A stretch of DNA of 64,000 nt from Nannobrachium achirus (taxonomy: Eukaryota; Chordata; Actinopteri; Myctophiformes; Myctophidae). Position 1 is the first letter of the stretch; each line of letters starts with the position of its first letter. Location of the stretch: contig OY997643.1 of the NCBI GenBank assembly GCA_963921795.1, forward strand, positions 13,375,543-13,439,542, given 5' to 3'. The translations under genes were made by a program, and so were the position numbers. The notes under the pieces were generated by a model that was not told where the DNA came from, made no database searches, and saw only the letters and a list, made by a program, of their open reading frames with translations. Below are positions 1-11,004 of the stretch, one piece after another.

Positions 1-330
1 GCAGATAAAGTGCATATTACAGGTGAATCGTTCACTTGCGAATACAAGCACCAAAATTGGCACACATACTCCTTAGGCATTGCTCTTTTCAGAAAACCAT
101 CTGGCCAAAAAAAAAATCAAGATGGCGGCCAATTTTCATGATGGCCGCCATTGAATATACAGTAATCTTGCATTCCGCAATAAAATCCCATAGACTTGTC
201 CTATTTGAATAATTTTGGTGTCAAATCATACATTTATCACTATGTAGAATCCAAATTTGGACCCATGGACTTACTCAATGGCTTCCTTGTACCATATATC
301 AGTCCCGGAATCTTAATATTCTGCTAATAG
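1..330 (+). repeat. left terminal inverted repeat
   Basis: This is inverse-complementary to 3102-3396 over nearly its whole length with scattered substitutions and small indels. The inner limit is near ATTCTGCTAA at 321-330. Confidence 0.8.
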
Positions 331-428
331 TGTGGTGCGTTGCGTCCAAAAAACAGCTCCCGTAGGATTTTTGTGCTAAAATTGATCTTTTTGCAGATCC
401 TGGTTCTATAGAGTCCAAACTATGAGAA

Positions 429-828
429 AATGATGGGTGTCAACTTTTCCGGACCCCCACCCCCTTTCTGGGGGTCATCTAGTTTGGGACCTGCATGCCA
501 GAACAGTACGCCAGCCAGTTAATGTCCAATTTTCTTAATATTAGGGTTGTTTTGTAGGTTTTAAAACATTCTGAGTTCATTTATTACACTTTTGAAGCAG
601 CCAGAATAAGCTTTCTGACTTTTGGTTGGGGTCTTTCCTCACCTGGGACCCCCCCAGATGGACCCCTGAGCCTTTCTCAGTACTCGCTCTGCTCCTGCTC
701 CAGAACAATGTCATATTAGATCATAATTGAAGCATAAACTTTTTTTCTGAAAACAAAAAAAAAGTAGTAACAAATACCAGGGGTCTTCCACAGGGGCTTC
801 GGGACCCCTGGGGGTCCTCGGAGTTACT
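429..828 (+). repeat. internal direct repeat, copy 1
   Basis: About 400 bp beginning near AAATGATGGGTGTCA and ending GGAGTTACTAC. It is repeated with substitutions and a few indels at about 920-1315 in the same orientation, a period of about 490 bp. Confidence 0.75.
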
Positions 829-919
829 ACCTAGTGTGATAAGAAGTGTACTTCTAAGGATTTCTTTGCTAAAATGTATTTTTTTACTGCTTTGGCTTTT
901 ATAGGGACCAAACTGTCAG

Positions 920-1315
920 AAAATGATGGGTGTCAGATTTTCCTGACCCCAGCCCCCTTTCTGGGGGGTCATCTATGTTAGGACCTCGCAGAACAGTATG
1001 TCAGCCAGTTAATGTCCAATTCTCATAATATTAGAGTTGTTTTGAAGGTTTTAAAACATTCTAAGTTCATATATTGCACCTTTGAAGCAGCCAGAATAAC
1101 CTTTATGACTTTTGGTGGGGGTCTCTCCTCACCTGGGACCCCCGGAATGACCCCTGAGCCTATCTCAGTACAGTCCTTGCTCTGCTCCTGCTCCAGAACA
1201 ATTAGATCATACTTGAAGCATAAAAGCTTTTGTACCTGTACCTGGGCTCTGTAGCTAATACCAGGGGTCTTCCACAGGGTCCGGGACCCCCAGGTGTCCT
1301 CAGCGTTACTACAGG
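920..1315 (+). repeat. internal direct repeat, copy 2
   Basis: Second copy of the block at 429-828. Both copies end with a GGGTCTTCCACAG motif followed by a short block resembling the ends of hAT MITEs, so a small nested element may have been duplicated with it. Confidence 0.75.
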
Positions 1316-1336
1316 GGGCCATCCAAACGGCTGTTT

Positions 1337-1681
1337 ACCCATATATGGAGACCCCCTGGTACCCATATATGGAGGTCCATGTACTGTATATGGAGATATG
1401 CTGTGAGAGCCCAAACATGCTTACTCAGTTATTTGTTATGTGAAAGTACTATGATGTCCATGACAACTGACAACATACCCTTTTATGCCCATACATGGAG
1501 ATCCCTGTCTGTAGAACCAGTCACACAGATATGGGCTGTCTTGGCCATCTGTCTTGGCCATATATGGATTCTGTTAGTGTGGTATGTGGCCAATGTGGCC
1601 TCCATATATGGCATTCCCATATGAAGTCCTGTTAGATATGGGCTTAATATTGAAGACATCAGGGAACTCCATATATGGACC
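1337..1681. repeat. cluster of CCATATATGG palindromes
   Basis: Exact or near copies of CCATATATGG occur near 1339, 1361, 1488 (CCATACATGG), 1557, 1601 and 1670, with further TATATGG half-copies between. The motif fits the CArG-box consensus CC(A/T)6GG bound by serum response factor, but a degenerate short tandem repeat inside the transposon would look the same. Confidence 0.6.
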
Positions 1682-1843
1682 TTGTCATACATCTTGAATC
1701 TATGACCTCAGCATCAAAGGCTGGATTGGGGTATGTCCCTGTGACAAACTATTATCATGTCCACTAGGGGTACTTAATGTACATCAAGCAGCCTCACGGA
1801 AACAGGACATAGACTCCTGCCCTATGAGCCTCAGGGCTGGGCA

Positions 1844-2609
1844 GTGGGTTGCCTTTGGCCAAAGACAGAACTTAAAGTGGATTCTGTTCATGACCTGTGT
1901 TGCACTCTTGCAGAAAAGAGCAAAGGGATGCTCTTCTTCCATGCCTTCACTGGCTGCGATGTTGTTTCAGCATTCCGCGTAAAGGGGAAGAAGTCTGCGT
2001 GGCAAACCTGGAATGTTTGTGATGAGGCTTCTGGTGTCTTCAGCAAACTCAGCAAGGGGGGAAGACAACAGCCAGCCCCATGGCCTCCCCTAAGTAACAA
2101 GAAATCTTGTGAAATACAATGTTGTCAACCAATCATCAAGGACGATGATACACGAAAGAAGAAGAAGAAGCCATTACCCACCTGTAGTGGATGATGAAGA
2201 CCTGAAAACCTTGGAGAAGTTTGTGGTCATGATGTACGACCGATCCAGCACAGCTGAAGGTGTCAATGATGCGAGGTTGGACTTGTTTGCTCGGAAGCAG
2301 AGGCCATACGAAGCCATTCCTCCAACGCAAGCAGCACTGAAGCAACATGTGAAGCGCGCTTCCTATCAAGCGGCCTGCATCTGAAGTCAGTCAACAGTAT
2401 GTCAACCAGAAATGCAGACTCCTGACAACTGGGGCAGGACCAAGAAAGGAGATCTGTGGCAGATTGATTGGACTGAGCTCCCACCCATTGCAGAGAGTTG
2501 CCAGCAGCTGACCAAGTGTGGATGCAAGTTGGAATGCTGTAGTCGATGCAAATGCTACCACTTTGGTCTGACCTGCACGGCACTGTGCAGCTGCAGGTGC
2601 GAGGTTTAG
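1844..2609 (+). pseudogene. broken transposon ORF, XPG-like nuclease fragment plus CXC-type cysteine cluster
   Basis: Three short stretches in different frames form the end of one protein. The first (about 1900-2060) contains FFHAFTGCD followed by a GKKSAWQTW-like segment, as seen in XPG/FEN1-like nuclease domains of large repeats from fish and cnidarians. The second (about 2184-2384) has a KFVVMMYDR motif and IPPTQAALKQHVKRA. The third (2412-2609) ends with a cysteine cluster of the form CGCKLECC-CKCYH-CTALCSCRC before a stop. At least two frame changes and an in-frame stop separate the pieces, so it is not functional. I recognise the arrangement from uncharacterised transposon proteins and cannot give a specific enzyme. 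Confidence 0.6.
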
Positions 2610-2953
2610 AAGCGTTGTAGTATAGGCCTACTATACTATTGTACTATACTGCCTAGGCCCTAGAAAAAAAAAAAAAAAAAAGAAAAGACAAAAAAAAAAC
2701 TACCTCCTGCCTCGACGGGATCATCACCTTATCGTGGTGAGGCAGTTTGCGTGTCTCCATGACCCCCAGAGCTATGTCGGCAGGAGTCTTGTACTCCTGT
2801 ACTCCTGGCAGGGTTACCCAAGTCGAAAAGGTTGAAGAATAGAGACTAGACAAAGAGTGATCCCACGGCGCTATTATATCTACCATGCATTTTAGCCGCG
2901 TCAGCCGCTGTGCATTGAAATCCGCTCTGTTGAGTTACTACATTACTACATTA

Positions 2954-2958
2954 CCCCC

Positions 2959-3028
<70 letters not shown>
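2954..3028. repeat. poly-C tract followed by (CA)n
   Basis: A run of about 22 C followed by about 26 CA units, inside the long-TIR transposon. Confidence 0.95.
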
Positions 3029-3031
<3 letters not shown>

Positions 3032-3101
3032 TAAACCTCTAACAATACTAAGATATACACTACCACCCATTTTATCCGAGTCAGACATAACACAAACCTC
3101 T

Positions 3102-3396
3102 AATTTAGCAGAATATTAGGATTCCGGGACTGATATAGGGTACAAGGAAGCCAGTGAGTAAGTCCATGGGTCCAAATTTGGATTCTACATAGTGAAAAAT
3201 GTATGATTTGACACCAAGATCATTCAAATAGGACAGGTCTATGGTATTTTATGGCGGCCATCTTGAAAAATGGCCCCCATCTTGAAATTTGATTTGGCCA
3301 GATGGTTTTATGAAAAGAGCAATCCCTAAGGAGTATGTGTGCCAATTTTGGTGCTTGTATCCGCAAGTGAACGATTATTTCTGTTATCTGCCCGGC
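3102..3396 (-). repeat. right terminal inverted repeat
   Basis: Partner of 1-330. It ends in TTATCTGC, matching the GCAGATAA at the window start. The next bases already belong to a family A element. Confidence 0.8.
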
Positions 3397-3747
3397 TATT
3401 AACTGGAGCTCAGTTAGTCTGTTCTTGAGAGACTACTATGTCAGGGGTTCTCAATCCTTTTCATGGGAAGGACCCCCAAAATGATATGTGTTTGGCCACG
3501 GACCCCCATCTCAAAATATTTAGTTCCAGGGACCACCCAGAAGCAAAATCTGAGTTACAAACGTTCGCTTTAAAAATACATACGTTCAAAGATTTGCACA
3601 CATTTTCACGACTTTTTCAAAAACAGCAGATCTACAAGCTCGCAGCGCGGCACTCGGTGCCGCGCTGTGAGCTTGTATATCTGCTATTTTTCAATAGTTA
3701 AAGCATTCAATAATCCCAGGCCTAGATCCCAGGCCTAAATGGGTTAA
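3397..3747 (-). mobile_element. family A MITE, 5'-truncated copy
   Basis: This is the reverse-orientation right half of the A family. It holds the inner GGTTCTCAA block, the GGACCCCCAAAATGAT segment, one hairpin (3621-3692) and the conserved end CCTAAATGGGTTAA. The other half is missing because the long-TIR transposon abuts at 3396. Confidence 0.8.
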
Positions 3748-4211
3748 TCATCTTCCTTCATTCACCGGCCTCCGCTGAGTGAGTCTAACCTCTGTACTTC
3801 ACAGATATTTCCTTTCTTTTCCACATCTCTCACTTTCTTCCAATCTTTGTCTCGCTCTCTTCCTTTCCCTCCAGTGCAATGTTTTATAGAGTGAGAATTT
3901 AGTTACTAAAGTGGCAACTCCCCGGCTGTTAAACAGAGTTGTTCGGAGCGAGAGAACAATACTGGACACGGATTTGTATCGGGAGAGAGACACAGCGGCT
4001 GTCAGGGAGTTTTTAAATCAGCAGCTATCTTTGCACTATTGGGGGGGGAGGATCATTCGTTAGCCAAAAGATGAGAAAAGCGTGCGAGGGACAGAGAAGA
4101 GATGGAGATAAGTAAACAGTGACAGAGGAGGTAAAAGACGGGGAGACCACGAGAGTACTGTAACAGACAGAGGAAGAAAGCGAGAGCGCGGATGTTGGCG
4201 AACGGTTCTGT
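3748..4211. other. no recognisable feature
   Basis: This lies between two inverted family A copies. I see no coding potential or repeat structure beyond a short poly-G. Confidence 0.5.
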
Positions 4212-4822
4212 TTAACCCATTTAGGGCCTAGAATTATCGAATGCTTTAACCAGTGAAAAATAGCAGATATACAAGCTCACAGCGCGGCACCGAGTGCCGC
4301 GCTGCGAGCTTGTAGATCTGCTATTTTTGAAACAGTCGTGAAAATGTGTGCAAATCTTTGAATATAATGTATTTTCAAAGCGAACGTTTGTAACTCAAAT
4401 GTTGCTTCTGGGTGGTCCCTGGAACTAAATATTTTGAGATGCGGGTCCGTGGCCAAATACATATCATTTTGGGGGTCCTTCACTTGAAAAGGTTTGAGAA
4501 CCACTGACAAAGTAGTCTCTCAAAAACAGACTAACTGAGCTCCAGTTGAGTGAAAAGGACCTTTTCTTTGACGATGGCCGGCCAGATTGCTGACATAGAA
4601 ACATAGGGTTTTCAAAAAACCTTAGAAGGAAGGATTCAAAAGACACTCATAGAATCGAGTCAAAATTCTAAATTTCACGATTTTTCAAAAATAGCAGATC
4701 TACAAGCTCGCAGCGCGGCACTCGGTGCCGCGCTGTGAGCTTGTATATCTGCTATTTTTCAATAGTTAAAGCATAAAATAATGATACACAATAATGTGTA
4801 CCCCGTTCTGAATGGGTTTTAA
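4212..4822 (+). mobile_element. family A MITE, full length, TTAA ends
   Basis: The element runs from TTAACCCATTTAGGGCC to GTTCTGAATGGGTTTTAA. Both ends carry TTAA, the target site of piggyBac-type transposases. There are two subterminal palindromes: 4256-4328 with central GCACCGAGTGC, and 4687-4759 with central GCACTCGGTGC. The middle contains the GGTTTGAGAACCACTGAC block shared by all A copies. There is no ORF, so it is non-autonomous. The piggyBac affiliation rests only on TTAA and the CCC-starting ends. Confidence 0.75.
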
Positions 4823-5731
4823 CACGGCAGCCGAGACACAAACACAGACTGAGCCAGTGATTGGTTGCTTGTGGATGGGTCTTGGCAGGGGCTGCAGCGA
4901 CAGCTGTTTGGAAATGATGGGAGCTCCCAGAGAAGAGAGGGACCACAGCAACTCACCCAAATTACCGTGAAATTCCTCTTGCTCTGGCCCATTTTCTCCA
5001 CACCGTCTCCGACACGCGGCGAGTGAAAAATAGGAGGCCGCACCAAATCAACAAAGGAAAAAGAAAAGAGAAAGAAAAGAAAACACATTAGGGTATTTGA
5101 TATTACTTATTGCTTTAAGAAACATGTATTAATTGGGCTCCGTCTGTCCTACTGTATGTTCTCCTCTCCGCTGAGTCTCATTTGCAGGGGCTGCCTCGTT
5201 TTCACGCCTCCATCTCAGTCCACTGGGACAGATCATGAAGACATTAAGCCCGGAACGACAGAACAGAAATCCAAGCACGTGCGCTATTAATGTCGCAAAC
5301 ACAGGAAACGTCAATAAGTGTGTTTTATCATAAATAAATCTGTTTATTATGGTCTTCCTGCACAATTCAAACAGTTTTGTACAAAGGCTCACAAAAGCGA
5401 AACGCTAATCAGAGTGGTAATTGGTCTGCAGCTACATGCTAAAATGTTAATCTAGTGGAAATTATCTGCTGGGAATATGGTGTTGTAGCTCCAGATGGAT
5501 GGGATTTATTGATGACCTGATGGAGGTTTGTGTACCAAAACATTGTTTCTGTTCCCTGTGAATTGGTTGTAATTGCAAGTGAAGACAGGAGTCCTTTCTT
5601 CTAGCGCCAGATGGATTGGAGAACCAACATGAGGCACTCATTTGTTTTGCCCAACACTTTTGGCTTACAGTAGTTTAGTGCATTCAAGATGAAGTGTTCC
5701 ATTCACAGGAGTGCTTGTCAAGACCACGGTT
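4823..5731. other. no recognisable feature
   Basis: Ordinary AT-rich sequence. The open frames here are short and unsupported. Confidence 0.5.
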
Positions 5732-5854
5732 ACATGCTGCCATTCAGACATCCCCCATTCAGACACTAACCTTACACCTAACCCTAACCTCAATGGAAGT
5801 GTTGCCACTCAGACAATTAGAAGTCAATGTCTGAATGGCAACATGTCTGAATGG
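5732..5854. mobile_element. family G MITE, copy 1
   Basis: Ends GCTGCCATTCAGACA and TGTCTGAATGGCAACATG are inverted repeats. The middle includes a telomere-like CCTAACCCTAACC stretch. A second copy lies at 6151-6287 and an inverted third at 39659-39788. Confidence 0.65.
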
Positions 5855-6113
5855 AGAGTGTATAACCAACAGATGCCCCCTGAGCGCCTTCCTAGGAAGG
5901 TCCTCGATGCACGTCCCACTGGGAGGAGACCCCGTGGCAGACCTAATACAAGATGGAAGGATTATATCTCCAAATTGGCCTGGGAACGCCTCGGTATACT
6001 ACCAGGGGGAGTGGAGGAAGTTGCTCAGGATAAGGAAATCTGGAAGTCTCAGTTGGAACTGTTACCCCCGCGACCAGATTCCGGATAAGCGGTTGAAGAT
6101 GGATGGATGGATG
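5855..6113 (+). pseudogene. LINE 3' end fragment (non-LTR retrotransposon)
   Basis: The frame at 5855-6088 encodes a C-terminal segment with GRRPRGRPNTRWKDYI, LAWERLG and LLPPRPDSG before a stop. These are the hallmarks of the extreme C-terminus of a reverse transcriptase ORF common in fish LINEs. It is followed by (ATGG)n at about 6098-6113, the usual short-repeat tail of such elements. Only about 80 codons remain, so this is a 5'-truncated insertion. It sits between two G-family MITE copies. Confidence 0.75.
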
Positions 6114-6150
6114 GACATACCGGTACTCATTCCAAGGGGTACATCCCCCT

Positions 6151-6287
6151 CATTCCGACATGCTGCCATTCCGACATCCCCCCATTCCGACACTAACCCT
6201 ATACTTAACCCCTAACCCTAACCTCTATGGAAGTGCTGCCACTCAGACAATTAGAAGTCAATGTCGGAATGGCAGCATGTCGGAATG
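6151..6287. mobile_element. family G MITE, copy 2
   Basis: Ends CATTCCGACATGCTGCC and its inverse at 6270-6287, with telomere-like AACCCCTAACCCTAACC inside. It is closely related to 5732-5854, with CCGACA replacing CAGACA at the ends. Confidence 0.7.
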
Positions 6288-6371
6288 TAGAGCGGCCCCC
6301 CATTCCACAGAGGGGTCTGTGCTTGGCCCCATCCTTTCCCCCCCCCCCCCCCTCTACACAAAATCCTTGCT

Positions 6372-6446
6372 GAAAATAGCCAATCTACATGTTCACAACG
6401 GGTCCCGTCGCTACGTGTTGTGAGCTTGTAGATCAGCTATATTTTC
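6372..6446. repeat. diverged copy of the shared palindrome
   Basis: GAAAATAGCCAATCTACATG on the left and CTTGTAGATCAGCTATATTTTC on the right form an imperfect hairpin. No recognisable transposon ends surround it. Confidence 0.6.
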
Positions 6447-7126
6447 GACGAATGTTCGAAAAATTATTCTAGGGTTCATGGTTAACTGCTTCACAGCCAA
6501 ATCGCCAAAAATCGCCATTTTGGGGGGGGCTGAGGCAGCCAGATCGCCAAACGTCGCCTTGCTGATGATTTTCTGTTTTTTTTTGTATTTTTTTTACATT
6601 TTTAGAGCAAAAACTGACCTTTCTAGCTTCATTTCAGTCTAAAGAATGATTTTGCGATGGAAATTACATCATCGATGACGTAACCCGGAAATCGTTTGCC
6701 CATAACATAGCATAGGCCTTTTTTTTTAGCATGGAAAGCTAATGTTTCTTTATCAAACTTTACCATATTTAGACGGATTTTCATTCGGAAAAAAGTGGCT
6801 GGGCTGACAGAGTGGTCACCCAGGAGCAAAAACGATTGTACACGGCGTGCGCACGACGTGCACGGAGTCCAGGATCGCTCCCGTTCGCCCGGACCGGCCC
6901 CTAATGGCGGCGCCCATAGGCGGCCATTATGATCCAGGCTGGTCCAGCCCATGGTCCAGCCTGGAAGACCTAATCGTTGGGCACTCTCTAGTGGTATAGT
7001 ACGTGTACTACAGTCTGCAATCATACTTATGCCTGCTGGGTTTCTGTACTCATAACTTGGAAATTAAAAATATTCCTGGCAGTATAGGCGCACAAGCATA
7101 TTGTAAATGGCTGTGTATGTGTTTAA
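6447..7126. other. no recognisable gene
   Basis: Contains AAATCGCCAAAAATCGCC-type short repeats near 6500-6560 and some CpG-rich sequence near 6840-6960. No coding support. Confidence 0.5.
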
Positions 7127-7134
7127 CTCGCACC

Positions 7135-7827
7135 TAGGGTTGGGTATCGAAATCGATACTTTTAATGGTATCAAACGCATGACGTCGATACTATCGAGTA
7201 TCGGTTAACGTAAAAACGAACGATACCTTGTCTCAATACTTTTGAACGCACCCGTGGCCGGTCGCATTTCGTTTTCTTGTTTGGCTCATCGCTGTTCCGC
7301 CGGCTGCGGGCAAAGCCGATGGGCTGTGCCTCTCCCTGTGGATGATCTGTTGATTCTGACCTCTGACTACTCAGTCAGTGCTCAGTATCCCGTGACTGTG
7401 AACCGGATCCCATCGTTAATTTAAAAGAGCCGTTCAAAAGAGACGATTCGTTCGCGAACGTCCCATCTCTACTGCACTGCTGCCGGCTGCACTCGGGGCA
7501 GAGCGGAGCAGCGGAGAAGTTTTCTTTTTTTTTAACAGTGTTATCGGTTAACCATAGCCTAGCTGTTAAAAGAATATGTGTATATTCTATTGCAGACAAA
7601 CACGCTTATGTATATACAAAAGCAGTCATAGCAACAGTAATAGTAGTCGCATCAACAAGACTAAAGTAAGCCTACTTCTTGACATGACGGCCTTTATAAC
7701 CTATTGTGGTGTGTAAAATATCCTATAGAAAAAGGTAAATAATAATAATGATTATAAATAAAAAGTATCGAAAACGGTATCGAAAAAGGTATCGTATCGA
7801 TTCAAAGGTGAACGATACCCATCCCTA
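7135..7827. mobile_element. non-autonomous hAT-like element, 8-bp TSD CTCGCACC
   Basis: Terminal inverted repeats TAGGGTTGGGTATCG and CGATACCCATCCCTA are flanked by identical 8-bp repeats CTCGCACC at 7127-7134 and 7828-7835. The subterminal regions are rich in GTATCGA motifs on both sides. Length is 693 bp with no transposase. Confidence 0.85.
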
Positions 7828-7835
7828 CTCGCACC

Positions 7836-8275
7836 TGTCCTCAGTCATTAATCAGTCCTACTTTCCTTATCACATCTTTCCCTCAGCCAGTGAGACCCGT
7901 CCACTGCACATTCCCCTCACCTGTCCCTCGTTAGCTCTTCTTGTAATTAGCCAATCACAGTCTGTCTTCTTCACTCACTTTATATATCCCTCTGCTTCAA
8001 GCTGTGTCCCGATTCAAGGACTGCACACTTTGACAGGCGCATTTGAAGGCCAATTACATCAGAGAGGCGTTTCCAACGGCCTGTCCCATTTCAGGCTGCT
8101 TCAAATGTGGCCTACTTTTCCTAAATGTGAAGTCAGTCATCTGATGGGCGCTTGACACCCTTCAGGAGAGGCGACTTCCCACAATGCAGTTCGCACCAAC
8201 CACAGGAGCAGCAACAAGAGAGAAATGGTGGAGGAAAGCACTAATCGATGCAGTGATGTTTTGTCACGTAATGTA
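7836..8275. other. no recognisable feature
   Basis: Unique-looking sequence without coding support. Confidence 0.45.
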
Positions 8276-8754
8276 CAGGGTTCCCACACATCTTTACCAA
8301 TTAATTTCCAAAACTTTTCCAAAATCTTTTTACACAATTTCCAGGACTATATAACAATAATTCAGCTCAATAACGAGTCGCTTACTCCTATGTGCAATGC
8401 CCAAAGACAGGTATGCCAGTGGTTCTTAACCTTTTCAGGCCGTGACCCCCGAAATAATCATATTTGAACTGGGGAACCCCCACCCTACGAGCACTAAGAG
8501 TTGAGGAAGTTTGTATAACACGGTGTTATTGTGAAAATAGCCGATCTACATGCTCACAGCGCCTCGTTGTGAGCATGTTGTAGATCTGCTATTTTCACAA
8601 TTTCTGCCTCTAATATTTGACAAAGACAAATGCATAGCTATTTTTTCCAGAACCTTCCAGGACCCTTGATCAATTCCAAAACTTTTCCAGTGCTGGAAAA
8701 ATATTTTTCTAATTTCAAAATATTTCCAGGAATTTCATGACCGTGGGAACCCTG
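8276..8754. mobile_element. MITE with CAGGGTTCCCAC ends, carrying a nested family C piece
   Basis: Ends CAGGGTTCCCAC and GTGGGAACCCTG are inverted. Subterminal TTTCCAAAACTTTTCC motifs are repeated inverted on both sides. AATGTA follows the right end and precedes the left end. A truncated family C element begins at 8413 (CAGTGGTTCTTAACC) and includes the hairpin at 8530-8600. Confidence 0.65.
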
Positions 8755-9074
8755 AATGTAAAAACAAAGGTGACACGTGGCACGTCATTTCTTTGTAGAT
8801 CGGATATTAACGCGGCTGCCTTTGTGTAATGTTTGTTTGAATGTTTCAAGGAACGTATTATATTTGAGGAAACCAGACAGAAACTTCATCCATTTATACT
8901 CCATAGATATCAGATATCAGTCCCGACTCACATTTGTCTGCGATTATTTTAGGCTCATTAAAGATTGTTGAAGTTGCGTTGGCATTTCCATGGTAACGCT
9001 AGCTCCACTAATAGGCATCGCTGCCACACATTTGAATTGAGGGCAGTGAAGTATTTCTCCATGGTAACATGGAG

Positions 9075-9285
9075 TTGGTCCGACCACCTAAACCTAACCC
9101 TAATCCTAACCTCAGTAAAACTATGCCTAAACCTAACCCTGACACTAACCTCAGTAAAACTATGCCTAAACCTAACCCTGACACTAACCTCAGTAAAACT
9201 ATGCCTAAACCTAACCCTGACCCTAACCTCAGTAAAACTATGCCTAAACCTATCGTAACCCTAACCCTAACCGTGGTCGGACCAA
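9075..9285. mobile_element. MITE with TTGGTCCGACCAC ends and an internal minisatellite
   Basis: 13-bp inverted repeats TTGGTCCGACCAC and GTGGTCGGACCAA bound the element. The interior is a 39-bp tandem repeat with about 3.5 copies at 9108-9245, unit starting CCTCAGTAAAACTATGCC, embedded in telomere-like CCTAACCCTAACC. Confidence 0.7.
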
Positions 9286-9750
9286 TATATACATAAATCA
9301 CACCCAGTGTGAAGTGAGCAGTGCTTTTTATGAGTTAATTTCATCAAGTGTCCAGCTTTTTTTTTTACACGTATTTCCCATTGGTTTCCAGGAACATCGC
9401 TCAATTAGATTGATTGCATACAGACATGCAGCTTCTACAGGAGATTAACAAGTCTACATTAGTTTGATACAATTACATTGCAGCTGTTAACACATTTCTC
9501 TGTTGAGAATATGAAAGGGATTCAGCTCCCCCTCTATACAGATCCTGCATGTGAAACAGATTAATGAAATTAAACAGTATTATGAAAGGGGATTGTCACT
9601 GACTTTGTGATCATTAGGCTACATATTGTTAGTGATGACAGATGTGGTAAATAAAAGAAGATGGGCTAATGATTAATCAATAGTCTACAATAGAATAATC
9701 ACCTGGTCCTCTACAGTTACTCATGTTACAAAGTATATACTGTATATAGA
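9286..9750. other. no recognisable feature
   Basis: AT-rich unique-looking sequence. Confidence 0.5.
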
Positions 9751-9752
9751 CC

Positions 9753-10273
9753 AGGGGTTTTCAAAGTGGGTGACGGGGCACCCTGGGGTGCCCTGACGGC
9801 TGTCCAGGGGTGCTGCGAGATAATTTGACAATATTTGGAATTTATTTGGACACTAAACTTGAAGTACAAAGTTATTTTCAGTCAGTTCTAACCAAAATGG
9901 CTATTATCTCAACGTTTTCCTCGCAACATAATCACTAAAATATCGTCACTGTCGGGCAGAAACCTTGTATCTCCAAGTTTCAAATGTGTACGTCTTTTGG
10001 TAAAACAAAGCCCTGCTTCATCATACAAGACTGTCGCACAAAACTAGTGAAAACAGCCGATCTACAAGCACACAACGCCTCGCACCGCATTTTATAAATG
10101 ATAAATACAAAACGAACGGTTTTGGACATACAAGGTTTTCACCCGAGAATGACGATATCTGAACTGTCGCTGGAGTAGTAGGAACGCCACCGTCGCCCCC
10201 TGCAATGTTGTGGCCCTCGGCTCGGTACCCTAGACATAATTCGGCCCTTGGGGAAAACTAATTGGGGAACCTT
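9753..10273. mobile_element. composite of hAT-like ends with nested family D copy
   Basis: The left end reads AGGGGTTTTCAAAGTGGG, a common hAT-type start. The right end TAATTGGGGAACC matches family K at 41829. A family D MITE lies at 9940-10158 and keeps only the left arm of its hairpin (AAAACAGCCGATCTACAAGC at 10047-10066), so the right arm has been deleted. Confidence 0.55.
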
Positions 10274-11004
10274 GTAGTAGACTATACTGACAAATGGACT
10301 GAATTGCACACCCAGCTCATAGGGCAGTGAGTTGTGTGATCACCTGAAGTGCAAGCCCTCCATAGTCCTGTCCCATTTCACAAAGCTCTGTTCCAGCCTA
10401 CACGCCCTTCGTAGGACGTGGCCTACACACAGTCTAACAGTACGTAGGCTGCAGCCTTCAAAGTGTGCAGATCAGATCCTGAACTGGGAGTTGGGCCACA
10501 GCTTCGGTTCACCTCAGGCTAGTGTTGTTTTCTCTTGCTTCAATTACAGTACATTTCTAGCCTCCCCTCACGGTTCTGGCCGTAGCTAACTCTCTTACTC
10601 TGAATATCGTTGCCAAACTCTTGTTTTTTTTCCCTTGACTGTGTGTTTCGCTTGAAGAGTTTGAACCTCAGCTTGGATTCGCTAAAATAAACTGTTTGCC
10701 TGCACTCACCTCCGGCCCACTGAGTATGTTATTACAGCGTTTTAAGGATGGCAGGTAGCCTCCAGCTCACAGGACGGACAGTCACAGAGCACAGCAAAGG
10801 TGGAGTGTGCTGTTGTAATCCAGCGTATAAACACAAAACAAAAACCCACCTCTGTGTAACCGTGTGATTTGTCCTCCACTCCACCATGTGGAAAAGGCCA
10901 CCACATGCTTCACACAGCTGATTCAGACTCTCTGTTTTAAATTTCGGCGAAACCGTTCAGCTTCGCGGGAGCCCTTACATCTCTCCAGAGGTGTGAGAGT
11001 ACAG
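10274..11004. other. no recognisable feature
   Basis: No coding support or repeat structure that I can defend. Confidence 0.45.

Larger units (their letters stand above)
1..3396. mobile_element. DNA transposon with ~300-bp terminal inverted repeats, decayed
   Basis: Bases 1-330 reappear inverted at about 3102-3396, covering among others the stretches around GTGAACGATT, GGCGGCCATCTTG-like motifs and TTAGCAGAATATTAGGATTCC. The left end starts at or just before the window edge, so its outer flank is not visible. Between the TIRs lie two diverged direct repeats, a cluster of CCATATATGG motifs, broken protein-coding remnants (1844-2609) and a poly-C/CA tract. On the right the element abuts sequence that belongs to the middle of a family A MITE, so it apparently inserted into one. 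The internal protein remnants suggest a large autonomous superfamily, possibly Academ, because they resemble the XPG-like nuclease plus cysteine-rich tail seen in such repeats. The superfamily assignment is inference. Confidence 0.75.
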
